In this document: positions 26,703 through 35,410 of the stretch, piece by piece | Numbering within the stretch: the first letter of the stretch is position 1 | How the letters are laid out: each line of letters begins with the position of its first letter | NCBI GenBank assembly: GCA_017936665.1 | Contig: JAGBFB010000041.1 | Coordinates: forward strand, 62,001-126,000 | Length of the DNA stretch: 64,000 bases | Reading direction: 5' to 3' | Source: Spirochaetaceae bacterium | Lineage (GTDB): Bacteria; Spirochaetota; Spirochaetia; Treponematales; Treponemataceae | The notes under the pieces: generated by a model | What the model saw: the letters and a program-made list of their open reading frames with translations, nothing else | What the model was told of the DNA's origin: nothing | Databases searched by the model: none | Program-made: the position numbers and the translations under genes

Positions 26703-28487
26703 ATGACTGCTAATGAATTACGCTCAAAATATATTGAGTTTTTTAAAAGTAAGGGACATACTGAAATTTCGGGACAATCCTTAATTCCAGAAAATGATCC
26801 TTCTGTTCTTTTTACAACTGCCGGTATGCATCCTTTGGTACCATATTTGTTAGGAGAAAAGCATCCTTCTGGAACTCGCTTAACTGATTACCAAAAATGT
26901 GTACGCACAGGTGATATTGATGCTGTAGGAGATCCAAGTCATCTTACTTGTTTTGAAATGCTTGGAAACTGGTCTTTAGGAGACTATTTCAAAAAAGATT
27001 CTATTGCATTTAGTTATGAATTTTTAACAAGTCCTAAATGGCTTGGTTTGGATCCTAGATTTATTTCAGTAACAGTTTTTGAGGGGGATGAAAATGCTCC
27101 TCGAGATGAAGAAGCTGCTCAGTATTGGAAAGATGTAGGTATGAGCGAGGATAAAATCGCTTATCTTCCTGCCAGCGATAACTGGTGGGCTGCAGGCCCT
27201 ACAGGACCTTGTGGACCAGATACAGAAATCTTTTATTGGGTTGGTGAAGGAATTCCGCCTGTAGGCTCAAATAAAGCAACTGATTCTGATAATTGGATGG
27301 AAATTTGGAACAATGTTTTTATGCAGTTTAACAGAATTGACGAAAAAACACTTGTTAAATTAGAAAAACAAAATGTAGACACAGGTATGGGGCTTGAAAG
27401 AACAAACTGTATCTTGCAAGGCAAAACTAGTGTGTACCTTACAGAAGTTTTTCAGCCTATTATCAATAAAATAGAAGAACTTTCTAATTACAAATATGGT
27501 GATGACGAAGAAAAAGATAAAAGCGTTCGTATTATTGCAGACCACTCAAGAGCATCTGTTTTTATTTTAGGTGATCAAAAAGGTGTAACTCCTTCAAATT
27601 TAGGTGCAGGCTATGTTTTGCGCCGTCTTATTCGTCGTGCAGTTCGTCATGGAAGAAAATTAGGTATAGAAGATTCTTTCTTAGCAAAAATTGCAGAAAC
27701 TGTTGTAGAAAACTTTAAATGTGCTTATCCAGAACTAGAACAAAATAAAGAAAAAATCTACAATGAATTAACTGCTGAAGAAAATAAATTCCGCGAAACT
27801 TTGCGTAAAGGTGAAGTTGAATTTCAAAAACTTCTTCCTAATTTGATGAAGAATCCACAAAAAGTAATTCCAGGGCGTGTTGCTTTCCGTTTATATGATA
27901 CTTTTGGATTCCCAATTGAGTTGACTCAAGAGTTGGCTGATGAAAACGGATTTACTGTTGATGTTGAAGGTTTTAAAGAAGCAGAGAAAAAACATCAAGA
28001 ACTTTCTCGTTCTCAAAGTGCAGGTACTTTTAAAGGTGGTTTAGCAGAACAATCTGAAATTACAACTAAGTACCACACAGCTACACACCTTTTACAACAA
28101 GCTTTGGTAAATGTTTTAGGTGACCATGTTGCTCAAAAAGGTTCTAATATCACAGCTGAGAGAATGCGTTTTGACTTTACTCATCCTCAGCCAATGACAA
28201 AGGAAGAAATCCAACAAGTTGAAGATATTGTAAACGAACAAATTAAAAGAGATTTGCCTGTTACAATGGAAATTATGGATTTGGAAGAAGCAAAAAATAG
28301 TGGAGCAAGAGCTTTATTTGGTGAAAAATACGAAACAAAAGTAAAAGTTTATACTATTGGGGATTTTTCAAAAGAAGTTTGTGGTGGTCCACATGTTGAA
28401 CATACTGGTTTAATTGGTACGTTCAAAATTGCAAAAGAGCAGTCATCTTCTGCTGGGGTAAGAAGAATTAGAGCTGTTATTAGCTAA
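26703..28487 (+). CDS. alaS: Alanyl-tRNA synthetase, short form
   Basis: Charges tRNA(Ala). It is 594 residues against ~870 in E. coli. The catalytic core (TANELRSKYIEFFKSKGHTEI; GDPSHLTCFEMLGNWSLGDYFK; MQFNRI) is complete. The editing domain is also present, with the zinc-type ligands HTATHLL and CGGPHVEHTG. The C-terminal DHHA1/C-Ala domain is absent, and the ORF ends naturally at GVRRIRAVIS with a stop and a downstream hairpin rather than a frameshift. The same short length is known for spirochaetal enzymes such as that of Borrelia. GAGGAA precedes the ATG. Confidence 0.95.
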   Translation: MTANELRSKYIEFFKSKGHTEISGQSLIPENDPSVLFTTAGMHPLVPYLLGEKHPSGTRLTDYQKCVRTGDIDAVGDPSHLTCFEMLGNWSLGDYFKKDSIAFSYEFLTSPKWLGLDPRFISVTVFEGDENAPRDEEAAQYWKDVGMSEDKIAYLPASDNWWAAGPTGPCGPDTEIFYWVGEGIPPVGSNKATDSDNWMEIWNNVFMQFNRIDEKTLVKLEKQNVDTGMGLERTNCILQGKTSVYLTEVFQPIINKIEELSNYKYGDDEEKDKSVRIIADHSRASVFILGDQKGVTPSNLGAGYVLRRLIRRAVRHGRKLGIEDSFLAKIAETVVENFKCAYPELEQNKEKIYNELTAEENKFRETLRKGEVEFQKLLPNLMKNPQKVIPGRVAFRLYDTFGFPIELTQELADENGFTVDVEGFKEAEKKHQELSRSQSAGTFKGGLAEQSEITTKYHTATHLLQQALVNVLGDHVAQKGSNITAERMRFDFTHPQPMTKEEIQQVEDIVNEQIKRDLPVTMEIMDLEEAKNSGARALFGEKYETKVKVYTIGDFSKEVCGGPHVEHTGLIGTFKIAKEQSSSAGVRRIRAVIS

Positions 28488-28562
28488 AAAATTGTAACAA
28501 AACTGGATTTTCAGTGTTATTATTTTGTATACTTAAATAAATGATATATGGAGTGTTGTGAA

Positions 28563-29651
28563 ATGAAACGTATTATTATTGCTTCATTACTTGTTTTTGT
28601 GTTCTGTGCTGGAGTTTTTGCACAGACTGATAATTTGCAGGTATTAGCTGTTGTTAAATTAAAAGGATCTGAACCTATTACATTAGGAACATTAAAATCT
28701 CGCGTGAGTATGTTTGAAAAACAAAGAAATGGTGTAAAACTTTCTGTAAGCGAAAAGAAAGAAGTTTTAGATAGTATCATTGATGAAAAATTAGTTCTTC
28801 AAGCAGCTGATAAGGCAGGAATTACAGTTACTGATTCTCAAGTTGAACAGGCTTTCCAAAATTACTTGTCAAATATGGCAGGTGCTCCTGTTACAGAAGA
28901 ACAATTTAATCAAATGATGCAAAAACAACTTAATACTACCCTTGAGGCTTTTGTTATAGAACAAACAGGAATGAGTCTTGCAGAGTACAAAAAACAATTG
29001 AAACAACAATTAATTGCACAAAATTATATAGTTTCACAAAAAAGAAATGAGTTACAGTCATTATCTCAAGTTAGCCATGATGAAATTACAAGATTTTATA
29101 ACAATAATCAAACAAAATTTGTTCAACCAGAACTTGCAACTTTATTTATGGTTTTAGTTCCAAAAGGGAACGATGAAGCTGCTGCAAAAAAATCTGCTGA
29201 TGATTTATTGGCTTCATTAAAAAATGGAAAACTAAAAAAAGAAACAATGATTGAAAATAGCAAAAAAGGTGAAACAAAATATCAAGCTGGTTATGTTTAT
29301 GCTGCAAGATCAGAAGGTGTTGCTCAACAACTTCAAATGACACAAAAAGAATTTGATGATTTGTTTGATTCAAAACTTGATGTTTTCTCTAGTGTACAAG
29401 ATAAACCTGACCAATTTAGATTTTATGCTGTTACAAAAAAGGATAACACAAAATTTTTAACATTAAATGATATTGTTCAACCAAATACAACAATTACAGT
29501 TTACAAATATATCGAAAACCAACTTGCATTACAAAAACAAAACGAAGCATTGTTGCAAGTAACAAAAGATATTACAACAGAACTTAGAACAGGTGGAAAT
29601 CTTCAGATGAACAAAACTGGAGATGCTCTTGATAAACTTTTGAATTGGTAG
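28563..29651 (+). CDS. SurA-type periplasmic chaperone / PpiC-like protein
   Basis: A 362-residue exported protein. The signal peptide MKRIIIASLLVFVFCAGVFAQ is followed by a SurA N-terminal chaperone domain (VSEKKEVLDSIIDEKLVLQAADKAGITVTDSQVEQAFQNYL). A linker helix (LAEYKKQLKQQLIAQNYI) leads into a degenerate parvulin-like region (VSHDEITRFYNNNQTKFVQPELATLFMVLVPKG) without a clear isomerase site. It probably escorts outer-membrane proteins. The Shine-Dalgarno GGAG at 28550-28553 sits 9 nt before the ATG at 28563, excluding the earlier in-frame ATG. nusB follows after 6 bp. Confidence 0.82.
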   Translation: MKRIIIASLLVFVFCAGVFAQTDNLQVLAVVKLKGSEPITLGTLKSRVSMFEKQRNGVKLSVSEKKEVLDSIIDEKLVLQAADKAGITVTDSQVEQAFQNYLSNMAGAPVTEEQFNQMMQKQLNTTLEAFVIEQTGMSLAEYKKQLKQQLIAQNYIVSQKRNELQSLSQVSHDEITRFYNNNQTKFVQPELATLFMVLVPKGNDEAAAKKSADDLLASLKNGKLKKETMIENSKKGETKYQAGYVYAARSEGVAQQLQMTQKEFDDLFDSKLDVFSSVQDKPDQFRFYAVTKKDNTKFLTLNDIVQPNTTITVYKYIENQLALQKQNEALLQVTKDITTELRTGGNLQMNKTGDALDKLLNW

Positions 29652-29657
29652 GATTTT

Positions 29658-30074
29658 GTGGCTCGACGAAAAGGTAGAATTCTAGCGTTTCAAGCCCTAT
29701 ATTCATGGGATCTAGGAAATATCGATATTGATAATATCCTAGATTTCTCATGGGTAGAAGAAGAATCCTTAGAAAAAATGGGCGAAGAAAGTTTAACCTT
29801 TGCAAAATTGCTAGTTTCTGGAACAATAGAACATATTGAAGAAATTGATTCAATCATAAAAGAACATCTATCAAGATGGGATTTTGATAGGTTAAATAAG
29901 GTTGATTTAGCAATTCTTCGTATAAGTGTATATCCTCTTTTATATCAAAAAGATTTACATTCTTCGATAGTTATTGATGAGGCAATTGATATTTCAAAAG
30001 ATTTTGGTTCTGATGATTCATACAAATTTATCAATGCCGTTTTAGATAATGTAAGAAAATCACAAGCTAGTTAA
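29658..30074 (+). CDS. nusB: Transcription antitermination factor NusB
   Basis: Binds boxA RNA with NusE/S10 in rRNA antitermination. It is 138 residues, the usual size, all helical: ARRKGRILAFQALYSWDLG opens the protein, and the C-terminal DEAIDISKDFGSDDSYKFINAVLDNV is the conserved NusB signature. It uses a GTG start with AGGA five bases upstream, in a short gap after the SurA-like gene, so they are cotranscribed. Confidence 0.95.
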   Translation: MARRKGRILAFQALYSWDLGNIDIDNILDFSWVEEESLEKMGEESLTFAKLLVSGTIEHIEEIDSIIKEHLSRWDFDRLNKVDLAILRISVYPLLYQKDLHSSIVIDEAIDISKDFGSDDSYKFINAVLDNVRKSQAS

Positions 30075-30088
30075 TCGGAGAAATGATT

Positions 30089-31810
30089 ATGATTTCTGCC
30101 GTAAAAAAAATATTGCTACTTTTAATTCCATTTGTATTTTTTTCTTGTGGAATGACTGTAGAAGATGCTTCTTTTACGGCAAAACTCGACACAATCGATA
30201 AATTAATTTTTCAATCTCAATATACAGATGCTCAAAAAATATTGAAATCCATTGAAGGCAAATCTTATACGGCTTTTCAGTATATTGCAATTTCAAAGCG
30301 ATATATCAATATGAAAAATTTTGAATCTGCTGAAAAAATTTTAGCAAAAGCATATAAAAAACATCCTAAAAATCCTCAGGTATTGGCAGTTTATACTTGG
30401 GTTTTACTCCAATTAGAAGATTTTGAAAGTGCTAGTAATATTTCAGAAAAATTAATAGGAACATCCTACGAAGGTCTTTATGCAGAAAGTAGAATAAAAC
30501 AATATTCTTTACTAGAAAAAGATTTTTTAGGAGAAGATTTTCAAAAAGAATATTCCATAGCATACAATGTAACAGGAAATGTTAAGTTTTTGCAAAATGC
30601 TGCTTTTTATGAATGTTTTAATGGAAATTATGATGAAGCTTTTAATTATCATCCTGAAAAAATGACAAATTATTCCAATCCTGAATTTTGGGCATACGTT
30701 GCATACGATTCTGGAAATTATTTACAAGCAATTAATGATGCAAATTATATTTCTAAAAAAAACTTAGTAACCTCTTATATGATTACAGCAGATTCTTATC
30801 TGAAAATGCGAGAAACAAAACTTGCAAAACAGATGTGGGATAAAATCATCCTACTAGATAAAAAAGCAAATCCAAATGTATTGATGAATTGTGCTTTTTC
30901 ATCTATTCAAAATGGGAACATAAATGAAGCCTTTGAATATTTGAAATCCCTAGTGGAATTTTTTCCAGATTATGTGGACGGCCTTGTTCTTTATGGAAAA
31001 TTTCTTTTGCACTATCAATCAGAAAAAGATGAAAGTCTTTTAACTCAGGCATTGCGAAGAAAAGGCTTAAAATCTATTGATATGGAACTTGCTGATTCAA
31101 AACCTCGTATTCCAGTTTCAGATTGTTTGTATCGTATGGAAGAAAGTTTGAAAAGAAGAACAACTTTAGATGAAGAAAAAGCAATTTTACAAATTGAATA
31201 TCTAAAATTAAAATGGCTTTCTGAAAAAAATACTTCTTCTGAACAAATGATAATTGATATTTGGGAAATGATAGAAAAAAATTCTATAATGGCGGGAACA
31301 AATAATTCAATAATCACTGATTTTATTGTTTCATTTTTTATAAAGCAAAATCAATTTGAGCAAGCCCATGAAATTTTAACTTCTGTGCTAAATGAAAAGT
31401 ACGGAGAAAGTGATTATCTTGTTAATTCTTCATCCTTGAAAGAGCAAATGTCTTTTGCAGAATTACAAAATGTTGCTTCCCTTTGTTTTGAAAAAGGATT
31501 ATATTATTCTGCACAAAATTTTTTAGAAATGGCCTTAAAACAGGAAAATCTTGTTACTACAGACGTTTTTCTTAATTTAGGAAATTTTGAAGAATCCAAA
31601 GGAAATGAGAACAAGGCTTTGGATTATTATAGTAGGGCAATAAATATTACAAACGATAATTATTTGAAATCAGAAATTTATTATAGAATTGCTAATATAA
31701 GTACATCTAAAAATGATTTGAAAAAAGCAAAACTATATTTAGATTATTCTCTTACTTTAAATCCTTCTCATGTAAAAGCAAATCTTTTAAAAAAACAAAT
31801 CCACAATTAA
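30089..31810 (+). CDS. TPR lipoprotein
   Basis: A large lipoprotein of 573 residues with signal MISAVKKILLLLIPFVFFSC (lipobox FFSC). The mature protein is a long chain of TPR-like helix pairs (for example FESAEKILAKAYKKHPKNPQVLAVYTWVLLQLEDFESA near 90-130 and NKALDYYSRAINITNDNYLKSEIYYRIANIST near 510-545), which serve as protein-interaction scaffolds. An ATG at 30083 is too close to GGAG, and the ATG at 30089 has an 8-nt spacing, so it is preferred. It follows nusB by 14 bp. Its partner is unknown. Confidence 0.8.
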   Translation: MISAVKKILLLLIPFVFFSCGMTVEDASFTAKLDTIDKLIFQSQYTDAQKILKSIEGKSYTAFQYIAISKRYINMKNFESAEKILAKAYKKHPKNPQVLAVYTWVLLQLEDFESASNISEKLIGTSYEGLYAESRIKQYSLLEKDFLGEDFQKEYSIAYNVTGNVKFLQNAAFYECFNGNYDEAFNYHPEKMTNYSNPEFWAYVAYDSGNYLQAINDANYISKKNLVTSYMITADSYLKMRETKLAKQMWDKIILLDKKANPNVLMNCAFSSIQNGNINEAFEYLKSLVEFFPDYVDGLVLYGKFLLHYQSEKDESLLTQALRRKGLKSIDMELADSKPRIPVSDCLYRMEESLKRRTTLDEEKAILQIEYLKLKWLSEKNTSSEQMIIDIWEMIEKNSIMAGTNNSIITDFIVSFFIKQNQFEQAHEILTSVLNEKYGESDYLVNSSSLKEQMSFAELQNVASLCFEKGLYYSAQNFLEMALKQENLVTTDVFLNLGNFEESKGNENKALDYYSRAINITNDNYLKSEIYYRIANISTSKNDLKKAKLYLDYSLTLNPSHVKANLLKKQIHN

Positions 31811-31837
31811 TCTTTTTTTAAGAAAAACTGTGGATTT
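31797..31837 (-). terminator. Terminator of groES
   Basis: AAATCCACA (31797-31805) pairs with TGTGGATTT (31829-31837), and on the minus strand the stem is followed by GTTTTTTT. It overlaps the last codons of the convergent TPR lipoprotein. Confidence 0.7.
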
Positions 31838-31864
31838 AATACAGAATAAAAATTAATTTAAGTT

Positions 31865-32131
31865 CTATTCAATTACAGCAATGACATCAGCTGATTTTAA
31901 GATAAGATGATCTTCGCCATCAATTTTTACAGATGTTCCTGAATATTTGTCGTACATTACTCTTTGCCCAGGAGCAACTTTGATTTTTTCTTTATCATCA
32001 CCAACTGCAATTACTGTAGCAATTTGTGTTTTTTCTTGTGCTGTGTCTGGAATGATAATTCCACTAGCTGTTTTAGATTCTGTTTTTTCTGTTTTTACCA
32101 ATACGCGATCTGCCAATGGTTTAACTGTCAT
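31865..32131 (-). CDS. groES: Co-chaperonin GroES
   Basis: The 10-kDa lid of the GroEL chaperonin. It is 88 residues and starts MTVKPLADRVLVKTEKTESKTASGIIIPDTAQEK, the classical mobile-loop and N-terminal signature. GGAGG precedes the ATG at 32131; the ORF's earlier ATG at 32161 is not used. groEL is not adjacent, a separation I recall in treponemes. A conventional promoter lies upstream. I see no CIRCE operator. Confidence 0.97.
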   Translation of the reverse strand: MTVKPLADRVLVKTEKTESKTASGIIIPDTAQEKTQIATVIAVGDDKEKIKVAPGQRVMYDKYSGTSVKIDGEDHLILKSADVIAVIE

Positions 32132-32166
32132 ATTTATTCCTCCAAAATATTTGCTAAACAATTACT

Positions 32167-32194
32167 ATTATAATATACGAAAAGTTTTTTACAA
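32167..32194 (-). promoter_or_regulatory. groES promoter
   Basis: On the minus strand, TTGTAA (32194-32189), a 16-bp spacer and a perfect TATAAT (32172-32167). Confidence 0.6.
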
Positions 32195-32257
32195 TGGCAA
32201 CTAAAATTGAACAAAAAACTAAAAAAATGAACCATTTTTTTTAGATAAAATTTGTTT

Positions 32258-32314
32258 TGTGTCAATTTGAAACAGAATTTTGTGTTAAAAATTCGTGTGT
32301 GTCAAAATGATACA
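32258..32314 (+). promoter_or_regulatory. Two 17-bp dyads, candidate enhancer sites for a sigma-54 activator
   Basis: TGTGTCAATTTGAAACA (32258-32274) and TGTGTCAAAATGATACA (32298-32314) are near-identical imperfect palindromes (TGTnTCA-N3-TGAnACA). Their centres are 40 bp apart, about four helical turns. They lie roughly 120-170 bp upstream of the start expected from the -24/-12 promoter, the classical place for NtrC-family activator binding. Confidence 0.7.
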
Positions 32315-32405
32315 ATAGAAAAATGTATATGATGAAAATGTTTTATATAAATTTTGTAAATCCTTGTATTATAAAGAAATAAAAATTTATTAAATTATTG
32401 AAAAG

Positions 32406-32422
32406 TTGGCACAAAAATTGCA
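32406..32422 (+). promoter_or_regulatory. Sigma-54 (-24/-12) promoter of the sigma-factor gene
   Basis: TTGGCAC-AAAAA-TTGCA matches the RpoN consensus TGGCAC-N5-TTGCW without mismatch, with GG (32408-32409) and GC (32420-32421) exactly 10 bp apart. A TATAAT at 32427-32432 could form a sigma-70 promoter with TTGGCA, but only with a 15-bp spacer. Confidence 0.75.
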
Positions 32423-32460
32423 GTATTATAATTGTAAGAAATTTTTTTTGGAGTTTTATT

Positions 32461-33315
32461 ATGAAAAATCTATTTAGTTCTACAAGCGATGAAAATTTAA
32501 ATATTTATTTTAAGCAAATTGATTCTGTTCCTCTTATGTCACGCGAAGAAGAATTTGACCTTGCAATGAAAGCAAAACAAGGTGATAAAATTGCTAGAGA
32601 CAAAATTTTATCTGCAAATTTACGATTTGTTGTTAGTGTTGCAAAAAAATATCAAAATCGTGGAGTTGAGTTAATAGATTTGATTAGTGAAGGAAATATT
32701 GGTTTGTTGATTGCTATTGATAAATTTGAACCAGAAAAAGGATATCATTTTATTTCTTACGCTGTTTGGTGGATTAGACAAACAATTCTTAAAGCAATTT
32801 ACGAAAAAGGCAGAATGATAAGACTTCCAGCTAATAAAACAAACGATTTACTTCAAATTAACAAGATGCGAAAAACTTTTAAAAATCAGTTGTCTGAAGA
32901 AGAAGAACTTGTTGCAATTGCTGAAATGTTAAATATGACTCCAAAATATGTTCATGAAATGATTATGATTTCTAGAGACGTATATTCTCTTGATTCATTA
33001 ATTGTAACAGATAAAACAGACACATCTACTTTAGCGGATTTATTGGAAGATGATACAACTGTTTCACCTGAAGATAATGCAATTAATCAGAATATGAAAT
33101 CAGAAATTGATAATGTTCTTGCTACTTTAACTGAAAAAGAAGCAGAAATTATTCGTTACAGATTTGGATTAAATGGGCGTAAAGCAATGTCTTTGAAAGA
33201 AGTAGGAGAAGTTTTTAATTTGACAAAAGAAAGAATTCGACAAATTGAAAAGAAAGCTATAAAAAGATTGCAACATCCAACTAGAGCAAAGAAATTAGAA
33301 GCCTTTATTGCTTAA
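32461..33315 (+). CDS. Sigma-70-family alternative (group 2, RpoS/RpoD-like) sigma factor
   Basis: A 284-residue sigma factor with regions 1.2-4 but no region 1.1. Region 2 is ILSANLRFVVSVAKKYQNRGVELIDLISEGNIGL and FISYAVWWIRQTILKAI. Region 3 includes ADLLEDDTTVSPED, and region 4.2 is SLKEVGEVFNLTKERIRQIEKKAIKRLQHPT. Its size fits a group 2 or RpoS-like factor rather than the ~600-residue housekeeping RpoD. TTGGAG lies 8 nt before the ATG at 32461; the TTG at 32398 lies upstream of the promoter and cannot be the start. Control by sigma-54 plus an enhancer-binding protein is predicted from the upstream sequence. It converges on recG, stops 4 bp apart. Confidence 0.9.
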   Translation: MKNLFSSTSDENLNIYFKQIDSVPLMSREEEFDLAMKAKQGDKIARDKILSANLRFVVSVAKKYQNRGVELIDLISEGNIGLLIAIDKFEPEKGYHFISYAVWWIRQTILKAIYEKGRMIRLPANKTNDLLQINKMRKTFKNQLSEEEELVAIAEMLNMTPKYVHEMIMISRDVYSLDSLIVTDKTDTSTLADLLEDDTTVSPEDNAINQNMKSEIDNVLATLTEKEAEIIRYRFGLNGRKAMSLKEVGEVFNLTKERIRQIEKKAIKRLQHPTRAKKLEAFIA

Positions 33316-33319
33316 ATTT

Positions 33320-35410
33320 TTAGTTTATACTTGCAAGAACTTCTTTTCTTGCTATTTCCAAGATTTCTTTGTCTTGAATTGGATCCGAAAGTCCTAGTGT
33401 TAAGTTTCCAGATTGCTGGATTCCAGCAACTTCACCAGGACCTCTAAGTTTTAAATCTAATTCGGCAAGTTCAAACCCATCTGTGGTTTCGTACATTGCT
33501 TTTAATCGCTCTTTTGCAATATCAGTTAATTTTGAACCATAGATTAAAAAACAATAGGATTGTTTAGAACTTCTTCCTACTCGTCCTCTTAATTGATGAA
33601 GAGCTGCAAGTCCAAAACGTTCTGCTTGTTCTATGACCATACAAGTGGCGTTAGGAACATCAACTCCTACTTCAACCACAGTTGTTGCAACGATGACTTG
33701 AATTTTGCCTTCTTTAAAATCATTTAATATCTTGGTTTGTTCTTCTTCATCAACTTTGGAATGAATTAAGCCACATTTAAATTCAGGATAAACTTTTTCA
33801 GAAAGAAACTCATACATTTGAACTGCATTTTTAAGTTTAGTTTTATTTGAATCAAGATTTTCTTCATCTTCTAAATTTTCAATCATTGGATATACAAAAT
33901 ATGCTTGATTTCCCTGTTGTAATTCTTTTCGGACAGTTTCGTAAACGATACTTTCGTTTCCAGGCTTTGTAAGATGTGTTTTTATTGGAAGTCTTCCTTT
34001 AGGCATTGTTTTTATTGTAGAAACGTCTAAATCTCCAAACACTGTCAAAGCCAAAGTTTGCGGAATAGGAGTTGCGCTCATCATCAAAATATTTGGAAGA
34101 GCACACTTTTCTTTAACAGAATTTCTTTGAATTACTCCAAAACGATGTTGTTCATCAATTATTGCAAGTTGTAAATTATTATATTGAACATTTTTTGAAA
34201 ACAAAGCGTGAGTTCCAATTATTAATTGAGTTTTTCCTTCTTTTATGGATTGCAATAAAGTGTTTCTACCTTTTGCTTTTATGTTACCTGTTAAAAAACT
34301 TGGGTTTATTCCTAAAGGAACTAATAATTTTGCAGCGTTTTCAGCGTGTTGTTTTGCCAAAAGTTCAGTAGGGCAGAGAATTACGCATTGTCCGCCCCAA
34401 TCAATAATTCGTAGAACTGCAAAAAATGCAACTAAGGTTTTTCCTGAGCCTACATCACCTTGAATTAATCTTGCCATTGTAAAAGGTTTTGAGTTTTCCG
34501 AAAACTTTTGAGGATTTTTATCAAATTCGGCAGAGTCTTTACAAGATGAATCAATTTCTGTATTGATTGTTGCAATTATCTTTTTTTGATCTTCAGTTAA
34601 TTCAAAAGGAAGGGAATTTAATAACTTTATTTGACTTGGTGATAAATCTGTAAAATTTTCTGATGCTTTAGAACAATTTTTTCGTTCTTTTACCCGTTTT
34701 AATATGGCTGACTGAAAAAAGAAAAGTTCTTCAAATTTTATCGTTTTAATTGCTTTTTCTAGTTGAGAAAAATTTGTTGGATTGTGAATTTCGTGTATTG
34801 CTTCTTGCTTGCTTAATAAATCTTGTCTTTTAATTACTTCTTCTGGTAACTCTGAAGAAATTCCGTTGCCGTACATTTTTAAGGCCTGATGTACAGTTTT
34901 TCGATATTGATTTTGTGTTAATCCACTTGTAAGGTGATATAAACTTAAAATTTTAGCATTAGGATTTATTTTTGAAGTAAATTCTTGTAATTCACCAGAT
35001 TTTGCTACGAGTTGAGCATCAAAGACTGAAGTTTGAATTTCACCATATTTGAAAGAGAGTGGAGCAGTAACAAAAATTATTGAACCGATTGGAAAACTTT
35101 TTTCCATAAATGGTCGGTTGTAACAAACTAAGGTTGCAGAACTATCTCCGTCAAAAATAATAAGTTTTAATGTCCGCATCCTGCCAAAACCAAACCATTG
35201 GTGATCTAAAACTTTTGCATAACAATTTATTTTACCAACTTTAGAAAAATCTTTTATGGGTACAATTTTTGTTCTGTCTTCGTAATCTTTGGGATAGGTT
35301 GTAAATAAATCTGCAATGTTAAAAATATTGAGTTTAGAAAAAGTATTGCTAAGACTTGGTCCAATCCCAGAGATTGATGAAAGAGGTGTTTCAATATCAC
35401 TTAATTTCAA
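33320..35410 (-). CDS. recG: ATP-dependent DNA helicase RecG
   Basis: Reverses stalled replication forks and branch-migrates Holliday junctions. It is 696 residues, as usual. It has an N-terminal wedge/OB domain, Walker A QGDVGSGKT, the DEQH box IIDEQHRFGV, the MSATPIPQT motif III, and a C-terminal helicase domain with ATTVVEVGVDVPNA and QLRGRVGR. It starts with TTG, which overlaps the yggT TGA stop as TTGA, so translation is coupled. Confidence 0.96.
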   Translation of the reverse strand: MKLSDIETPLSSISGIGPSLSNTFSKLNIFNIADLFTTYPKDYEDRTKIVPIKDFSKVGKINCYAKVLDHQWFGFGRMRTLKLIIFDGDSSATLVCYNRPFMEKSFPIGSIIFVTAPLSFKYGEIQTSVFDAQLVAKSGELQEFTSKINPNAKILSLYHLTSGLTQNQYRKTVHQALKMYGNGISSELPEEVIKRQDLLSKQEAIHEIHNPTNFSQLEKAIKTIKFEELFFFQSAILKRVKERKNCSKASENFTDLSPSQIKLLNSLPFELTEDQKKIIATINTEIDSSCKDSAEFDKNPQKFSENSKPFTMARLIQGDVGSGKTLVAFFAVLRIIDWGGQCVILCPTELLAKQHAENAAKLLVPLGINPSFLTGNIKAKGRNTLLQSIKEGKTQLIIGTHALFSKNVQYNNLQLAIIDEQHRFGVIQRNSVKEKCALPNILMMSATPIPQTLALTVFGDLDVSTIKTMPKGRLPIKTHLTKPGNESIVYETVRKELQQGNQAYFVYPMIENLEDEENLDSNKTKLKNAVQMYEFLSEKVYPEFKCGLIHSKVDEEEQTKILNDFKEGKIQVIVATTVVEVGVDVPNATCMVIEQAERFGLAALHQLRGRVGRSSKQSYCFLIYGSKLTDIAKERLKAMYETTDGFELAELDLKLRGPGEVAGIQQSGNLTLGLSDPIQDKEILEIARKEVLASIN

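Larger units (their letters stand above)
32132..32460. other. Regulatory gap between groES and the sigma-factor gene
   Basis: A 329-bp gene-free region. It holds the groES promoter near the left end, then two dyads, an AT-rich stretch of about 90 bp, the sigma-54 promoter, and a leader of about 30 nt with TTGGAG before the ATG. Confidence 0.7.

Noticed and set aside
28440..28520. Frameshift explaining the short alaS
   Set aside because: The reading frame ends cleanly, a hairpin and a new gene follow, and other spirochaetal enzymes have the same length.
31838..32200. groESL operon or CIRCE operator
   Set aside because: groEL is not adjacent and no TTAGCACTC/GAGTGCTAA inverted repeat is visible near groES.
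32398..32460. TTG start at 32398 for the sigma factor
   Set aside because: It lies upstream of the predicted promoter; TTGGAG before the ATG at 32461 and the family N-terminus favour the shorter form.
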